DNA of 64,000 nt from Lacimicrobium alkaliphilum (GTDB taxonomy: Bacteria > Pseudomonadota > Gammaproteobacteria > Enterobacterales > Alteromonadaceae). This document shows positions 1 to 8,843 of this stretch, piece after piece; the stretch's first letter is position 1; every line of letters starts with the position of its first letter. The notes under the pieces are model-generated. The model ran no database searches. It saw only the letters and a program-made list of their open reading frames with translations, and had not been told where the DNA came from. Both the position numbers and the translations under genes were made by a program. The stretch covers positions 62,001 to 126,000 of the forward strand of contig NZ_NISX01000001.1 in NCBI RefSeq assembly GCF_002591895.1, given 5' to 3'.

Positions 1-547
1 GGTTGGCTAACGGACCGAGCAAATTAAACAGAGTGCGGGTTTTTAACGCGGTTCGCACCGGCATGGCATGTCGTATCCCGGCATGGTACTCAGGGGCGAA
101 TAAAAAACACAACCCGGTTTTATCCAGACAGACACTGGCGGTATCCGGGCTCATCGCCAGATCCAGACCAAATTCGCGGAACAGATCCGCTGAGCCGGAT
201 TTGCTCGAGACACTTCGGTTACCATGTTTGGCGACTTTAGCGCCACAACTGGCCGCGACAATGGCACTGGCGGAGGATATGTTCAGGGTATTAAACCCAT
301 CACCACCGGTACCGACAATGTCTGCAAAATCATAATCAGGTCTTGGAAAGTGTTTAGCCTGATCGACCAGCGCACTGGCAGCACCGGCGATTTCTGCTGG
401 CGTTTCACCGCGCATCTTCAGCGCGGTTAATGCCGAGGCCAGTATTATGGGGTCCATATTGCCGGCAATGACCTGCGCAAAAAACTCTCGGGTTTGTTCC
501 TGTGTCAGGGCTTTTTGGGCGTAGAGCTGTTCCAGTAAAGGTTGCAT
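1..547 (-). CDS. trpD: Anthranilate phosphoribosyltransferase, N-terminal part (runs off window)
   Basis: Transfers the phosphoribosyl group of PRPP to anthranilate, the second step of tryptophan synthesis, in the cytoplasm. The minus strand translates from ATG at 547 as [15 protein letters not shown]. It shows the glycine-rich PRPP loop (GTGGDGFNT) and the [15 protein letters not shown] anthranilate/PRPP segment. About 182 codons are present and the 3' end lies outside the window. The start overlaps the trpG stop by one base (TGATG), so the two are translationally coupled. Unlike in Escherichia coli, trpG and trpD are separate genes. Expression should follow the trp attenuator upstream of trpE. 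Confidence 0.95.
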   Translation of the reverse strand, partial: MQPLLEQLYAQKALTQEQTREFFAQVIAGNMDPIILASALTALKMRGETPAEIAGAASALVDQAKHFPRPDYDFADIVGTGGDGFNTLNISSASAIVAASCGAKVAKHGNRSVSSKSGSADLFREFGLDLAMSPDTASVCLDKTGLCFLFAPEYHAGIRHAMPVRTALKTRTLFNLLGPLAN

Positions 548-1152
548 CAGGCGTCTCCAAGATAATTGATACTCTGGGCTAATAAGGTGCTGCCCAAAGC
601 GGTAAGAATAGATTCAGGATGAAACTGAAAGCCCAGCATTTTATCTTCAGGGTGATACAGCGCCATGGCCATATCTGCGAATTCTGCCAGCACTTCAAGT
701 TGCTCTGGCACATGTGTCGCTACCAGTGAGTGGTAACGGGCTACAGGCAGAGGTTGAGGCAGGTCAGCAAACATATGCTTTCCCTGATGGTCGATGGCTG
801 AGGCTTTTCCATGCACCACCTGGTTGGCCCGGCCTACTTTACCACCATAGTGTTCCACAATGGCCTGATGCCCCAGACAAATCCCAAGTACCGGAAACTT
901 ACCCTGCACCAGTTTTAACAACGCCGGTACACAACCGGCATCAGCCGGCGCACCAGGGCCGGGAGAGAGCATCAGAATAACCGGGTCAGTGCATTGCTGC
1001 ATTTTCTGGAGAATGAACTCAGCATGCTGACTGTTGCGATATACCGTCAGTGTAAAGCCCAGACAGCGCATCTCATCCACCAGATTGTAGGTAAATGAAT
1101 CAAAATTATCGATCAGAAAAATATGCGGTTTGTTGTTACGTTGCAGGTTCAT
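547..1152 (-). CDS. trpG: Anthranilate synthase component II (glutamine amidotransferase)
   Basis: Class I glutamine amidotransferase that supplies ammonia to TrpE. The 201-residue protein has the expected order: an N-terminal [13 protein letters not shown], the oxyanion segment SPGPGAP, the nucleophile cysteine in [15 protein letters not shown], and the His-Glu pair in [10 protein letters not shown]. Its ATG overlaps the trpE stop codon (ATGA), and its own stop overlaps the trpD start. The length fits a free-standing TrpG rather than a TrpGD fusion. The family also includes PabA, but the position inside the trp operon supports TrpG. Confidence 0.95.
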   Translation of the reverse strand: MNLQRNNKPHIFLIDNFDSFTYNLVDEMRCLGFTLTVYRNSQHAEFILQKMQQCTDPVILMLSPGPGAPADAGCVPALLKLVQGKFPVLGICLGHQAIVEHYGGKVGRANQVVHGKASAIDHQGKHMFADLPQPLPVARYHSLVATHVPEQLEVLAEFADMAMALYHPEDKMLGFQFHPESILTALGSTLLAQSINYLGDA

Positions 1153-2750
1153 TGCTGCGACTCCTGTGCCACATCAGTTTGGTGGGCATCGAGGATGGCA
1201 CGGATCACCGCCTGGGCTTTGCTGCGGGTTTCATTCGCTTCCGCCACCGGATCGGAATCATGTACTACGCCGGCACCGGCCTGAATATGGGCTACACCTT
1301 CGCTGACGAACGCCGATCGAATTACAATGCAGGTATCCATGTCGCCCTGGCCGTTAATATAACCCACTGCACCGCCATAACTGCCGCGCCGGTGCTTCTC
1401 TACTTCGCGTATCAGTCTGGCGGCCATCACTTTGGGTGCACCGACTAAGGTGCCCATATTCATGCAGGCCTGATAGGCGTGCAGGGCGTCGAGGTCATCC
1501 CGTAACTGACCCACGACCCGTGAGACCAGATGCATAACCTGGGAGTATCTGTCTACCTTGAGCAGATCCTTGACATAACGACTTCCTGGCTTAGACACTC
1601 TGGCGATATCGTTGCGGGCCAGATCTACCAACATCAGGTGCTCAGCCTTTTCTTTCGCATCCTCGCGAAGATCCAGTTCGATACGACTGTCGAGATCCCG
1701 GTTAAGGCTGCCATCCGGATTGCGACCACGGGGACGTGTACCGGCTATGGGATAGACTTCCACCTGATTGTCCTGATGGCTGTACTTGAGTGCCGACTCC
1801 GGAGATGCGCCAAACATGCAAAATTGCTGGTCCTGAAGGAAGAACATATAGGGGCTCGGATTTTGCTGTTTGAGTCTGGCGTAAGCCAGATGCGGGTCAG
1901 GGCAGGGCAGGCTGAAGGTGCGCGAAGGAACAACCTGAAATATATCCCCGGCGAGAACATGTTCTTTCAGATCCAGCACATGTTGCTGATAAACATCATC
2001 ACTTTTATCAACACGCAATTGCTGTGCAGTGACCGTGCGCAACGGATATTGCTGGTAGCGCTTGTGACTCTGGAGTTCTTTGTTCAGGGCTTCAAGGCGC
2101 TGACTGACTGAAAAATAACTCTGTGCTACTTTTTCGCCGGAAAACACACTGCCAATGATATCCGTGGTGCGATGCTGATGGTCAATCAGGATCAGGGTCT
2201 CTGCCAGATAAAAAACAAAATCGGGGCAATAGTTGGCGCCTTCACTGACATCGGGCAGCGCTTCAAATCCACCGAGCATATCGTAGGCAAAGGCGCCGCC
2301 AAGGAACACTGCATGAGGGTGATCACGCAGCGGAGTGATTTGTTTTATCAGGGTGCGTAGTGCATCAAATACCGAATGTGCCTTCAGGCGACTGTCTTCA
2401 TCCAGTGCCGCATCGGGGGCATTAAAGTTCAGTACCAGTGTATTGTCTGAAGTGCGCTGCTTATCTGCGGGGCAGTGCTCTGCCAGCAGTGGCAATATTG
2501 CCCGGCCGTTATCACTTAACGCCTCACAGCGAACCTGGTGGTTACGGCATTCCAGCCTGACTGCGGCATCGACCAGAATTAAACTTTTCAGGTTGTCTTT
2601 ACTGTCAATTTCCGCCGATTCCAGCAACAGACTGTTCGCCTTGTTGTGGCAAAGACGCTGATACAGATCCAACGGATCGGCCTGATAGGTACTGGGGTGG
2701 ATCAGGGTTTCCACTTTACCCGGTTGGTCACTTAACTCAGCTAGGCTCAT
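1149..2750 (-). CDS. trpE: Anthranilate synthase component I
   Basis: Converts chorismate to anthranilate using ammonia from TrpG; first committed step of tryptophan synthesis. The protein has 533 residues, close to the usual 500-530. The N-terminal feedback-binding segment is visible as LLLESAEIDSK. The C-terminal chorismate-binding domain carries GDIFQVVPSR, PIAGTRPRG, DLARNDIARV, GAPKVMA and QAGAGVVHDSDP. It is the first structural gene of the operon. A leader peptide and an attenuator-type hairpin lie between 2864 and 2979. Its stop overlaps the trpG start. Confidence 0.96.
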   Translation of the reverse strand: MSLAELSDQPGKVETLIHPSTYQADPLDLYQRLCHNKANSLLLESAEIDSKDNLKSLILVDAAVRLECRNHQVRCEALSDNGRAILPLLAEHCPADKQRTSDNTLVLNFNAPDAALDEDSRLKAHSVFDALRTLIKQITPLRDHPHAVFLGGAFAYDMLGGFEALPDVSEGANYCPDFVFYLAETLILIDHQHRTTDIIGSVFSGEKVAQSYFSVSQRLEALNKELQSHKRYQQYPLRTVTAQQLRVDKSDDVYQQHVLDLKEHVLAGDIFQVVPSRTFSLPCPDPHLAYARLKQQNPSPYMFFLQDQQFCMFGASPESALKYSHQDNQVEVYPIAGTRPRGRNPDGSLNRDLDSRIELDLREDAKEKAEHLMLVDLARNDIARVSKPGSRYVKDLLKVDRYSQVMHLVSRVVGQLRDDLDALHAYQACMNMGTLVGAPKVMAARLIREVEKHRRGSYGGAVGYINGQGDMDTCIVIRSAFVSEGVAHIQAGAGVVHDSDPVAEANETRSKAQAVIRAILDAHQTDVAQESQQ

Positions 2751-2863
2751 ATTCCACTCTTGTTGTGCTGTTATAACTATTTCTGTTTTTGACTTTGTAG
2801 CCGGACTAACCTGTGTTTTGCTAAGGGGTTAGCCAGGAAAACGTTTTTTATGGGCTGAAACGT

Positions 2864-2889
2864 AAAAGGCCCGCATAAGCGGGCCTTTT
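2864..2889 (-). terminator. trp operon attenuator terminator
   Basis: On the minus strand an 11-base perfect stem (AAAAGGCCCGC and its complement) with a 4-base loop ends in TTTT. It sits between the Trp-rich leader peptide and trpE. This is the arrangement of transcription attenuation, where ribosome stalling at Trp codons prevents the terminator from forming. A GGGC stretch near 2921-2924, just after the leader stop codon, could pair with GCCC of the terminator stem as the antiterminator; that pairing is inferred. Confidence 0.85.
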
Positions 2890-2925
2890 CTGAATTTGCT
2901 GCAAACACAAATACACACAAGCCCA

Positions 2926-2979
2926 CTATATCGGGATGTGCCACCACCAGTTAGTCAGGGTATTTGTGAAGTTTTGCAT
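2926..2979 (-). CDS. trpL: trp leader peptide
   Basis: A 17-residue peptide, MQNFTNTLTNWWWHIPI, is encoded just upstream of the attenuator. It has three consecutive Trp codons (TGG TGG TGG) seven codons before the stop. A purine-rich GAGAG lies about seven bases before the ATG. Leader peptides with tandem Trp codons followed by a terminator hairpin are the hallmark of trp attenuation in enteric and related bacteria. The peptide has no function of its own; its translation senses charged tRNA-Trp. Confidence 0.9.
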   Translation of the reverse strand: MQNFTNTLTNWWWHIPI

Positions 2980-3046
2980 TTGCACTCTCTAATCTGTTTT
3001 TTTTTCAATTTAGCGTAAATTGGCTGACAATTTGTCGCCCGTATTT

Positions 3047-3055
3047 TGATACAAT
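3047..3055 (+). promoter_or_regulatory. Extended -10 promoter element for rnm
   Basis: TGATACAAT forms a TGn extended -10 box with TACAAT at 3050-3055, about 48 bases before the rnm start. A CTGACA at 3024-3029 is too far (20 bases) for an ideal -35, which fits an extended -10 promoter. The assignment is by motif only. Confidence 0.5.
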
Positions 3056-3103
3056 ATTCAGCCTGCATTTCACGTCGCTGTCAATAGCTTTGGGCTTAAA
3101 AAG

Positions 3104-3940
3104 ATGAAAATTGATTTACACAGCCATACATATTACTCGGACGGAGCGCTTTCGCCCAAAGAGTTGATCGATCGTGCTCATAATATGCAGGTGGATGTAT
3201 TAGCCATTACCGACCACGACACCACCGCAGCGTTGCCTGAGGCACTGGCTTATCAGGCTGAGCAAAAGCGTTCAATGCGTATTATCCCGGGGATTGAGTT
3301 TTCTACTCGCTGGCATGGTTTTGATATTCATATTCTTGGACTGAATGTGGATTATCAAAATGCAGTGTTCCAGCAACGGGTGGCTCAACAGGGAGAGAGG
3401 CGGGAACTAAGAGCCCGACAAATGGCTGAGAAACTCGCCAAAGCGGGGATTGAGGATGTTTACCAGCAGGCTAAAACGCTGGCCGGGCCTGGCCAGCTGA
3501 CCCGTTCTCACTTTGCCAGGGTGCTGGTAAAGCGCAATGCAGTAAAAGACTTTGAGCAGGCCTTTAAGCGTTATCTGGGTAAAGGCAAGCGGGCTTTTGT
3601 CACACCGGCCTGGCCAGAAATCAGTGAGGCCGTCGAGTGGATCAAAGAGGCGGGCGGAGAGGCGGTGCTGGCTCACCCTGCACGTTACGATATTACTACC
3701 AAATGGCTGAAAAGATTACTCAACGATTTTACCGAGGCCGGCGGGCAGGGGATGGAGGTAAGTCATCCTCAACTGGCCGCCGATACCCGAAAGTTGCTTG
3801 GTGAATACGCCAAAGATTATGGCCTGAGAGCGTCAGTAGGATCGGATTTTCATTTTCCCGGCCGCTGGACCGAATTAGGTAAAAACCTTTCTCTTGCCGA
3901 TGACCTTGTGCCAATATGGCAACACTGGAATCTGGCCTGA
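3104..3940 (+). CDS. rnm: RNase AM / 3',5'-nucleoside bisphosphate phosphatase, PHP family
   Basis: PHP-domain metal hydrolase of the YciV/TrpH family. Family members act as 5'-3' exoribonucleases that mature the 5' ends of rRNA and as 3',5'-bisphosphate phosphatases. The 278-residue protein begins with the metal motif HSHTYYSDG (His6, His8, Asp13) and then has ITDHDT (Asp37-His38-Asp39). Later metal ligands are visible in LAHPARY and GSDFHFPG. The gene sits between trpE (divergent) and yciO, the usual neighbourhood in gammaproteobacteria. The old name trpH reflects location only and does not imply a tryptophan role. Confidence 0.9.
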   Translation: MKIDLHSHTYYSDGALSPKELIDRAHNMQVDVLAITDHDTTAALPEALAYQAEQKRSMRIIPGIEFSTRWHGFDIHILGLNVDYQNAVFQQRVAQQGERRELRARQMAEKLAKAGIEDVYQQAKTLAGPGQLTRSHFARVLVKRNAVKDFEQAFKRYLGKGKRAFVTPAWPEISEAVEWIKEAGGEAVLAHPARYDITTKWLKRLLNDFTEAGGQGMEVSHPQLAADTRKLLGEYAKDYGLRASVGSDFHFPGRWTELGKNLSLADDLVPIWQHWNLA

Positions 3941-3972
3941 GTGCTATAAATAAGAATAAGATGGATGAGTAT

Positions 3973-4593
3973 ATGAGTCAGTTTTTTCAAATTCACCCCG
4001 ATAACCCGCAACCCAGACTGATCAAACAGGCCTGTGAGGTGTTCAGAAATGGCGGTGTGGTGGTCTATCCTACAGACTCGGGGTATGCCATCGGTTGCCT
4101 GGTGGATAACAAGAATGCGTTGGAACAAATTTGTGGTATTCGGGACATCGGCAAAGATCACAACTTCACCCTGATGTGCCGGGATATGTCGGAGTTGTCC
4201 TTGTATGCCAAGGTGGATAATCAGGCCTTTCGGCAGATAAAGAATAACACCCCCGGGCCTTATACCTTTATTCTCAAGGCCACCAAAGAAGTACCCAAGC
4301 GGTTGCAGAATCCCAAGCGTAAGACTATTGGTATCCGGGTGCCAAACAATAATATCGCGTTGGCCATACTCGAAGAGCTGGATTCACCCATTATGTCTAC
4401 CTCACTGATTCTGCCCGGTAACAGCATGGCCGAGTCTGATCCGGAAGTGATCCGCGATAATCTGGAAAAACGTGTGGATTTGATTATCGATGGTGGCTAT
4501 ATCGGTGAGCATCCCACCACAGTGCTGGATATGTCAGAGGGGGAATGTGTGATCCTGCGCGAAGGTGAGGGGGATATTTCCGCCTTTGTCTGA
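3973..4593 (+). CDS. yciO: YciO family protein (Sua5/YrdC fold)
   Basis: YciO belongs to the YrdC/Sua5 fold used for threonylcarbamoyl-AMP chemistry in t6A synthesis, but its own role is less certain. The ATG at 3973 gives MSQFFQIHPDNPQ, which matches the conserved start of the family; an upstream in-frame ATG at 3961 is less likely. Conserved segments include VVVYPTDSGYAIGC, NNTPGPYTFILKATKEVP, IGIRVPNN and IMSTSLILPG. The length is 206 residues, normal for YciO. It lies 32 bases after rnm and overlaps the scpA frame. Confidence 0.9.
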   Translation: MSQFFQIHPDNPQPRLIKQACEVFRNGGVVVYPTDSGYAIGCLVDNKNALEQICGIRDIGKDHNFTLMCRDMSELSLYAKVDNQAFRQIKNNTPGPYTFILKATKEVPKRLQNPKRKTIGIRVPNNNIALAILEELDSPIMSTSLILPGNSMAESDPEVIRDNLEKRVDLIIDGGYIGEHPTTVLDMSEGECVILREGEGDISAFV

Positions 4594-5452
4594 ACAACTG
4601 CCGCCTTCAGCCCCACCCAAAGAGCCGGTGCAGCAGCCGCTGCCACTGGCCTTTGTTAATGGTCAGGCACTGATTGAAAAGCCTGAAGATCTGTATATTC
4701 CTCCCGATGCGCTGGAGGTAATTCTTGAGTCTTTTGAGGGGCCGCTGGATTTACTGCTTTACCTGATCCGCAAACAGAAATTCGATATTGCTACCTTGCC
4801 CATTCTGCAGATCACCCGCCAGTACATGGAATACGTGGATCTGATGCAGGAAGTTAAACTGGAACTGGCCGGAGAGTATCTGCTGATGGCAGCAATTCTG
4901 GCGGAAATTAAATCCAGGGTGCTGTTGCCAAGGCGCCAGGAAGCCGATGATGACGAGGAAGATCCCCGCGCCGAGTTGATTCGGCGGCTCAGGGAATACG
5001 AAAAGATCAAACAAGCGGCTCATGAGCTCGACAATATTCCCCGTCAGGAGCGCGAGCTCTTTATCGGTACGGCCAATGCTGCGGACAACTGCCAGCCGAG
5101 CATTATCCTTCCTAAAGTCACCTTGCAGGAACTGGCTTTCAGCCTGCAGGAAGTGATAAAACGGGCATCGGCCTTTGAGCACCATCATATTCGCCCGGAG
5201 ACGCTGTCTACCCGTCAGCGTATGAGCGATATCCTGCAACGTTTGCGCGAAGCCCGCTTTGTGTCCTTTTATCAGTTGTTTGAGCCCAAAGAGGGCAAAG
5301 CCGGCGTCGTCGTCAGTTTTCTGGCCATACTGGAGCTGGTTAAAGAATCTCTGGTCGACCTGGTACAAACAGAGGCTTACGGTGATATTCATGTGCAGGC
5401 CAGAGGCGATGCGGATATCTATCAGGAGGGAGTAAGCAGTGAAAATCTCTGA
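4565..5452 (+). CDS. scpA: Segregation and condensation protein A
   Basis: Kleisin subunit of the SMC-ScpAB complex, which organises and segregates the chromosome. The N-terminal SMC-binding part contains LESFEGPLDLLLYLIRKQ and IATLPILQITRQYMEYV. The middle is acidic (EADDDEEDPRAEL), and the C-terminal winged helix includes VVVSFLAILELVKESLV. The start is uncertain: GTG at 4565 has no clear ribosome site. TTG at 4586 gives MSEQLPP and lies 12 bases after a GAGGGGG, so it may be the real start. The gene overlaps yciO at one end and scpB at the other, so the three are probably one operon. Confidence 0.92.
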   Translation: MRGIFPPLSEQLPPSAPPKEPVQQPLPLAFVNGQALIEKPEDLYIPPDALEVILESFEGPLDLLLYLIRKQKFDIATLPILQITRQYMEYVDLMQEVKLELAGEYLLMAAILAEIKSRVLLPRRQEADDDEEDPRAELIRRLREYEKIKQAAHELDNIPRQERELFIGTANAADNCQPSIILPKVTLQELAFSLQEVIKRASAFEHHHIRPETLSTRQRMSDILQRLREARFVSFYQLFEPKEGKAGVVVSFLAILELVKESLVDLVQTEAYGDIHVQARGDADIYQEGVSSENL

Positions 5453-6077
5453 TACGCAGTTAAAGCAGCTCCTGGAGGCGGCTATCTTTGTGGCCGACCA
5501 GCCTCTTAGCGCCCAGAAGCTGCAGGACAGTGTATTGCAGGATCTCAATGTCAGTAACAGGCAACTGGAGAAGATTCTGGATGAACTGGTGCTGGATTAC
5601 CGGCCACGAGGCGTACAATTGATCAAGCTGGCCACCGGATACCGTTTTGTGTCCATGGACAGTCTTTCTCCCTGGTTAAGCAAACTCTGGCAGGAACAGT
5701 CACCCCGTTATTCCCGCGCCATGCTTGAGACTCTGGCGCTGATAGCCTATCGCCAGCCCATTACCCGGGGCGAGATTGAAGATATTCGCGGTGTGTCGGT
5801 CAGCTCCAATATTATTAAAACTCTGAGTGAGCGGGACTGGATCAAGATTATTGGTCACAAAGAAGTACCCGGGAGACCGGCGCTGTATGCGACCACCAAA
5901 GCCTTTCTGGATTACTTTGCCCTGAGCAGCCTTGACCAGTTGCCGTCTGCGGGATTGTTTGACCAGCAGAAAGACCAAAATGCTGAAGCTGCACAGCCTG
6001 TGGCAGATGCTGATGAGGCCGTCAGGGGTAAGGTGCAGCCGGATGATGATCAATCTGACATGGATTTATTACATTAG
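5439..6077 (+). CDS. scpB: Segregation and condensation protein B
   Basis: Partner of ScpA in the SMC-ScpAB complex; dimeric with two winged-helix domains. The GTG start at 5439 follows a strong GGAGGG and overlaps the scpA end by 14 bases. Typical segments are LEAAIFVADQPLS, GYRFVSM, LALIAYRQPITRGEIEDIRG and RPALYATTKAFLDYF. The 212-residue protein ends in an acidic, low-complexity tail (about residues 170-212), common in this family. In relatives rluB often follows directly; here it is about 3.1 kb away. Confidence 0.93.
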   Translation: MKISDTQLKQLLEAAIFVADQPLSAQKLQDSVLQDLNVSNRQLEKILDELVLDYRPRGVQLIKLATGYRFVSMDSLSPWLSKLWQEQSPRYSRAMLETLALIAYRQPITRGEIEDIRGVSVSSNIIKTLSERDWIKIIGHKEVPGRPALYATTKAFLDYFALSSLDQLPSAGLFDQQKDQNAEAAQPVADADEAVRGKVQPDDDQSDMDLLH

Positions 6078-6115
6078 CCCGATAGTCTGGTGTTAGCCTT
6101 GGTTGTTGGAACTTT

Positions 6116-6232
6116 CGTGCCTTTAATTCTCTGCGTCTTTGCCCCCCGCGAGAGTAAAGGCACTGGATTCCCGCCAACAGCACGCGGGAATGACCGCCGG
6201 TCGTGCCCGAGTGTACTTATCGGGCACCCGGC
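6116..6232 (+). repeat. Dispersed hairpin repeat, copy A
   Basis: This segment between scpB and the DUF2254 gene matches 8899-9013 at most positions and, inverted, part of 32680-32772. It carries a direct run TTAATTCTCTGCGTCTTTG. Two hairpins follow: ATTCCCGC with GCGGGAAT, and TGCCCGA with TCGGGCA. It has no coding potential and behaves like a REP/MITE-type intergenic repeat. Confidence 0.75.
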
Positions 6233-6283
6233 ACCCTTTAAAAAGGGTAATGCTACCATCTGAGGTCATTGCAGGAGAGCAGT

Positions 6284-7567
6284 ATGCCTTTTATATCCGC
6301 GGACAAAATCAGGTTTTTACTACAGCAATTGAGTAAACAGCTTTGGCTCAAGCCTCTGGTCATTTCTGTCCTGTCTGTATTAGTGGCTTTTCTGGCTAAG
6401 CTGGCAGAAGGAACAAGCCTGGCAGAGTGGGTGCCAGAAGTGACCTTTGAATCTGTATCCCGTTTGTTATCCGTGATGTCGTCGAGCATGATGGTGATTG
6501 CCACCCTGGCAGTAGCGTCGATGGTTTCCGCCTATGCATCTGCAAGCAGCACTGCGACTCCCAGAGCCGTAAAACTGGTTATTGCAGATGATCTATCGCA
6601 AAATGCCTTATCGACTTTTATCGGTGCGTTCATTTTCAGTATTGTGGCCCTGACCGCGATTGAAAATGATTTCTATGAGGACGCCGGGCTGTTTACATTG
6701 CTGGTGTTGACCGTGCTGGTGTTCGCCATAGTGATCCTGACCTTTGTACGCTGGGTTGACCGGATAGCCCGTCTGGGTCGGGTCGGCACCACCATAGACT
6801 CGGTGGAAGATATTGCCACCCAGGCCTTGTGCCGTCGCCGCCGGGCACCTGATTTAGGGGGAGTGCCTGCCACCGATAAAACTGAAAAGGGCAGCCCGCT
6901 TTATTGTGATCAAGTGGGCTATGTGCAGCATATCGATATGGCCAGATTGCAGCAATGCGCCGAAGACTGGCAAATCGGGATCCGGCTGGCGGTACTGCCC
7001 GGCACTTTTGTTACCCCTGATCGGCCGCTTGCCTGGATCAGTGGCCCTGGCGAGCAACCGGATAAGCAGCAAAGGGAACAGCTTTGCCGGGCTTTTATGC
7101 TGGGTAAGTCGAGAACCTTTGAGGATGATCCGCGCTTTGCGCTGGTAGTGCTTGCCGAGATCGCGAGCCGCGCCCTGTCACCGGCAGTTAACGATCCCGG
7201 CACGGGTATTGATATTATTGGCCGTATGGTGCGCCTGTTTGTGCTATGGGGGAAAACTGAGATTAAGCCGGAATCATCAGAGGGTAAGAATCAGGTTGCC
7301 GAAATCAGGTACGATCGCATTGAAGTACCGCCGATCTCGGTGGATGATATGTTTGATGATGCTTTTACGCCCATCGCCCGTGACGGTGCCGCAAACGTGG
7401 AGGTATCAATACGGCTGCAAAAAGCCTTGCGGGCATTGTCAAAATCAAAAGATACCGCCAGCCGTGAAGCCGCTGTTAAGTATGCTGCACTGGCATTGAA
7501 ACGCTCAGAACATGCACTGACCCATGAGCAGGACATTATCAGAGTACGCCAGGCGATGAGGGATTAA
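6284..7567 (+). CDS. DUF2254 family predicted membrane protein
   Basis: Membrane protein of the DUF2254 family, function unknown. The ATG at 6284 follows GGAGAG by four bases and is preferred over an upstream TTG. The 427-residue protein has hydrophobic segments near residues 12-45, 70-90, 115-135 and 145-165. A long cytoplasmic part follows, with FARYP-like elements replaced by DPRFALVVLAEIASRALSPAVNDPGTG, a conserved stretch of the family. A second, diverged DUF2254 protein is encoded at 53740-55053. It separates scpAB from rluB together with the sigma/IS110 relic. Confidence 0.8.
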   Translation: MPFISADKIRFLLQQLSKQLWLKPLVISVLSVLVAFLAKLAEGTSLAEWVPEVTFESVSRLLSVMSSSMMVIATLAVASMVSAYASASSTATPRAVKLVIADDLSQNALSTFIGAFIFSIVALTAIENDFYEDAGLFTLLVLTVLVFAIVILTFVRWVDRIARLGRVGTTIDSVEDIATQALCRRRRAPDLGGVPATDKTEKGSPLYCDQVGYVQHIDMARLQQCAEDWQIGIRLAVLPGTFVTPDRPLAWISGPGEQPDKQQREQLCRAFMLGKSRTFEDDPRFALVVLAEIASRALSPAVNDPGTGIDIIGRMVRLFVLWGKTEIKPESSEGKNQVAEIRYDRIEVPPISVDDMFDDAFTPIARDGAANVEVSIRLQKALRALSKSKDTASREAAVKYAALALKRSEHALTHEQDIIRVRQAMRD

Positions 7568-7665
7568 TGGCGGTTGTGCATTCAGAACCACTGTGAAGTC
7601 GAATCTGGATGCAATGATTCGACTGAGTATTGACGTCTGAAAAATGTATAACCGGGGGCACAGGA

Positions 7666-8508
7666 GTGCAGCAGTCATTTAATCAATACCTGAACCAACT
7701 CTACAGACAACATTCCCGTCATGTGATGGCCACCCTGATCCGTCTTCTGGGAGATTTTCAACTGGCTGAAGAGGCCATGCAAGAAGCCTTTGCCGCGACT
7801 ATGCAACAGTGGCCGGAGCAAGGAACGCCGGATAATCCCAAGGCCTGGCTTATTCGGGCAGGTCGTAATAAGGGCATAGACGCCATTCGCCGCCGTCAGT
7901 ACGCCAAGGATTATGCCAAACGTCAACCTGAGCATACTTATGAGCAGGAGCTTGATGAAAATGCTGTGGCCGATGACATGCTGCGCCTGATTTTTACCTG
8001 TTGTCATCCGGGCCTGAGTCGTGATGCCCAACTGGCACTGACGTTGCGGGAAGTGTGCGGACTGACGACTGAGCAATTGTCCTCGGGTTTGCTGGTGCCG
8101 GCTGAGACAGTGGCGCAGCGCATCGTCAGGGCCAAGCGCAAGATAAAAACCGCGGGTATCGCTTATGCCAAGCTGGGGTTAGGCGATGCATTTCAGCGCG
8201 GCCGCGATGCCAGTGCCAGCTTGGGCATGGTGCCAGCCCATTCTGGTAGCGGTGGCAAAGTCACGGAGGGTAAAATCACCCGCCGGGGGGATGCCTACGT
8301 TCGTAGCATGGCGATTAATGGCGCTCGTTCAGTGGTCTCGCGAGCCAGGGATAAAACCGACCCATTAAGTCTCTGGATACAAAACTTACTGAAAACCAAG
8401 AGTTTTAATACGACAGTGGTGGCTGTCGCCAACAAGCTAATCAGAATGGCGCTGGCCATGCTGAAAACCGGGCAGGATTATCGCCCACCTGTCGCCCTGG
8501 CGGCCTAA
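7666..8508 (+). pseudogene. Truncated ECF sigma factor fused in frame to IS110-type transposase C-terminus
   Basis: The first part, to about base 8165, is a sigma-70 family ECF factor of the large ECF42-like group. It has region 2 (HVMATLIRLLGDFQLAEEAM, IRAGRNKGIDAIRRRQ) and region 4 (LTLREVCGLTTEQLS, AETVAQRIVRAKRKI). The usual C-terminal extension of about 200 residues is missing. At AGIAYAK the frame continues as GDAFQRGRDASASLGMVPAH, SGGKVTEGKITRRGDAYVR and INGARSVVSRARDKTD, the C-terminal domain of IS110-family transposases. The result is one uninterrupted frame of about 280 codons. GTG at 7666 after GGGGGCACAGGA is the likely start; TTG at 7630 is possible. No DGPF/YCII partner gene is present. 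Whether the chimera is made or functional is unknown. Confidence 0.8.
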
Positions 8509-8836
8509 TCCATCAGCCCGTTAATTAAACCATGACCAATCAGGGTAGTTAGCAACACAGATAAACGGCAACCGCACTTTTAGCCAGTCGAACACAACCT
8601 GAGTAGCCTGAAGGCAATCATAATGCCACGCATCCGATAAGGGGTTTGACTGACACGGCGAACACGCCGTAAAGGTCAGGGGTAGCTCCCCATAGCAAGA
8701 CCGAATATACGTACGCTAACCCAATGTGCAGTGAACCGTTTAGCTATGGTGCTCTACCTAAGCGAGTCAGTAGGATTTAACCACCAAAGAAAGCAGGAAT
8801 GTGCTCTTGCATTCCAAGAGGAGTCCATATACAGGC
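8166..8836 (+). mobile_element. Relic of an IS110-family insertion sequence (3' part)
   Basis: The transposase C-terminus (about 110 codons, to 8508) is followed by about 330 bases without a gene. The tail ends near GAGGAGTCCATATAC (8819-8833). The N-terminal RuvC-like DEDD domain of the transposase is absent, so the element is immobile. Long 3' non-coding tails occur in the IS1111 group of IS110 elements, where they specify a guide (bridge/seek) RNA. The exact right end is inferred. Confidence 0.6.
8646..8693 (+). ncRNA. Candidate guide-RNA relic in the IS110 tail
   Basis: The tail contains TTGACTGAC, a perfect ACGGCG-AACA-CGCCGT hairpin at 8655-8670, then GGTCA and GGGGTAGCTCCCC. The outer TGAC/GTCA pair encloses the hairpin, giving a compact multi-stem RNA. 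In IS1111-group elements a structured guide RNA lies downstream of the transposase. This assignment is inference from position and folding only. Confidence 0.3.
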
Positions 8837-8843
8837 TACGCTG

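Noticed and set aside
1095..2661. Long plus-strand reading frames across trpG/trpE
   Set aside because: They are antisense to well-conserved trp genes and show no family resemblance or ribosome sites.
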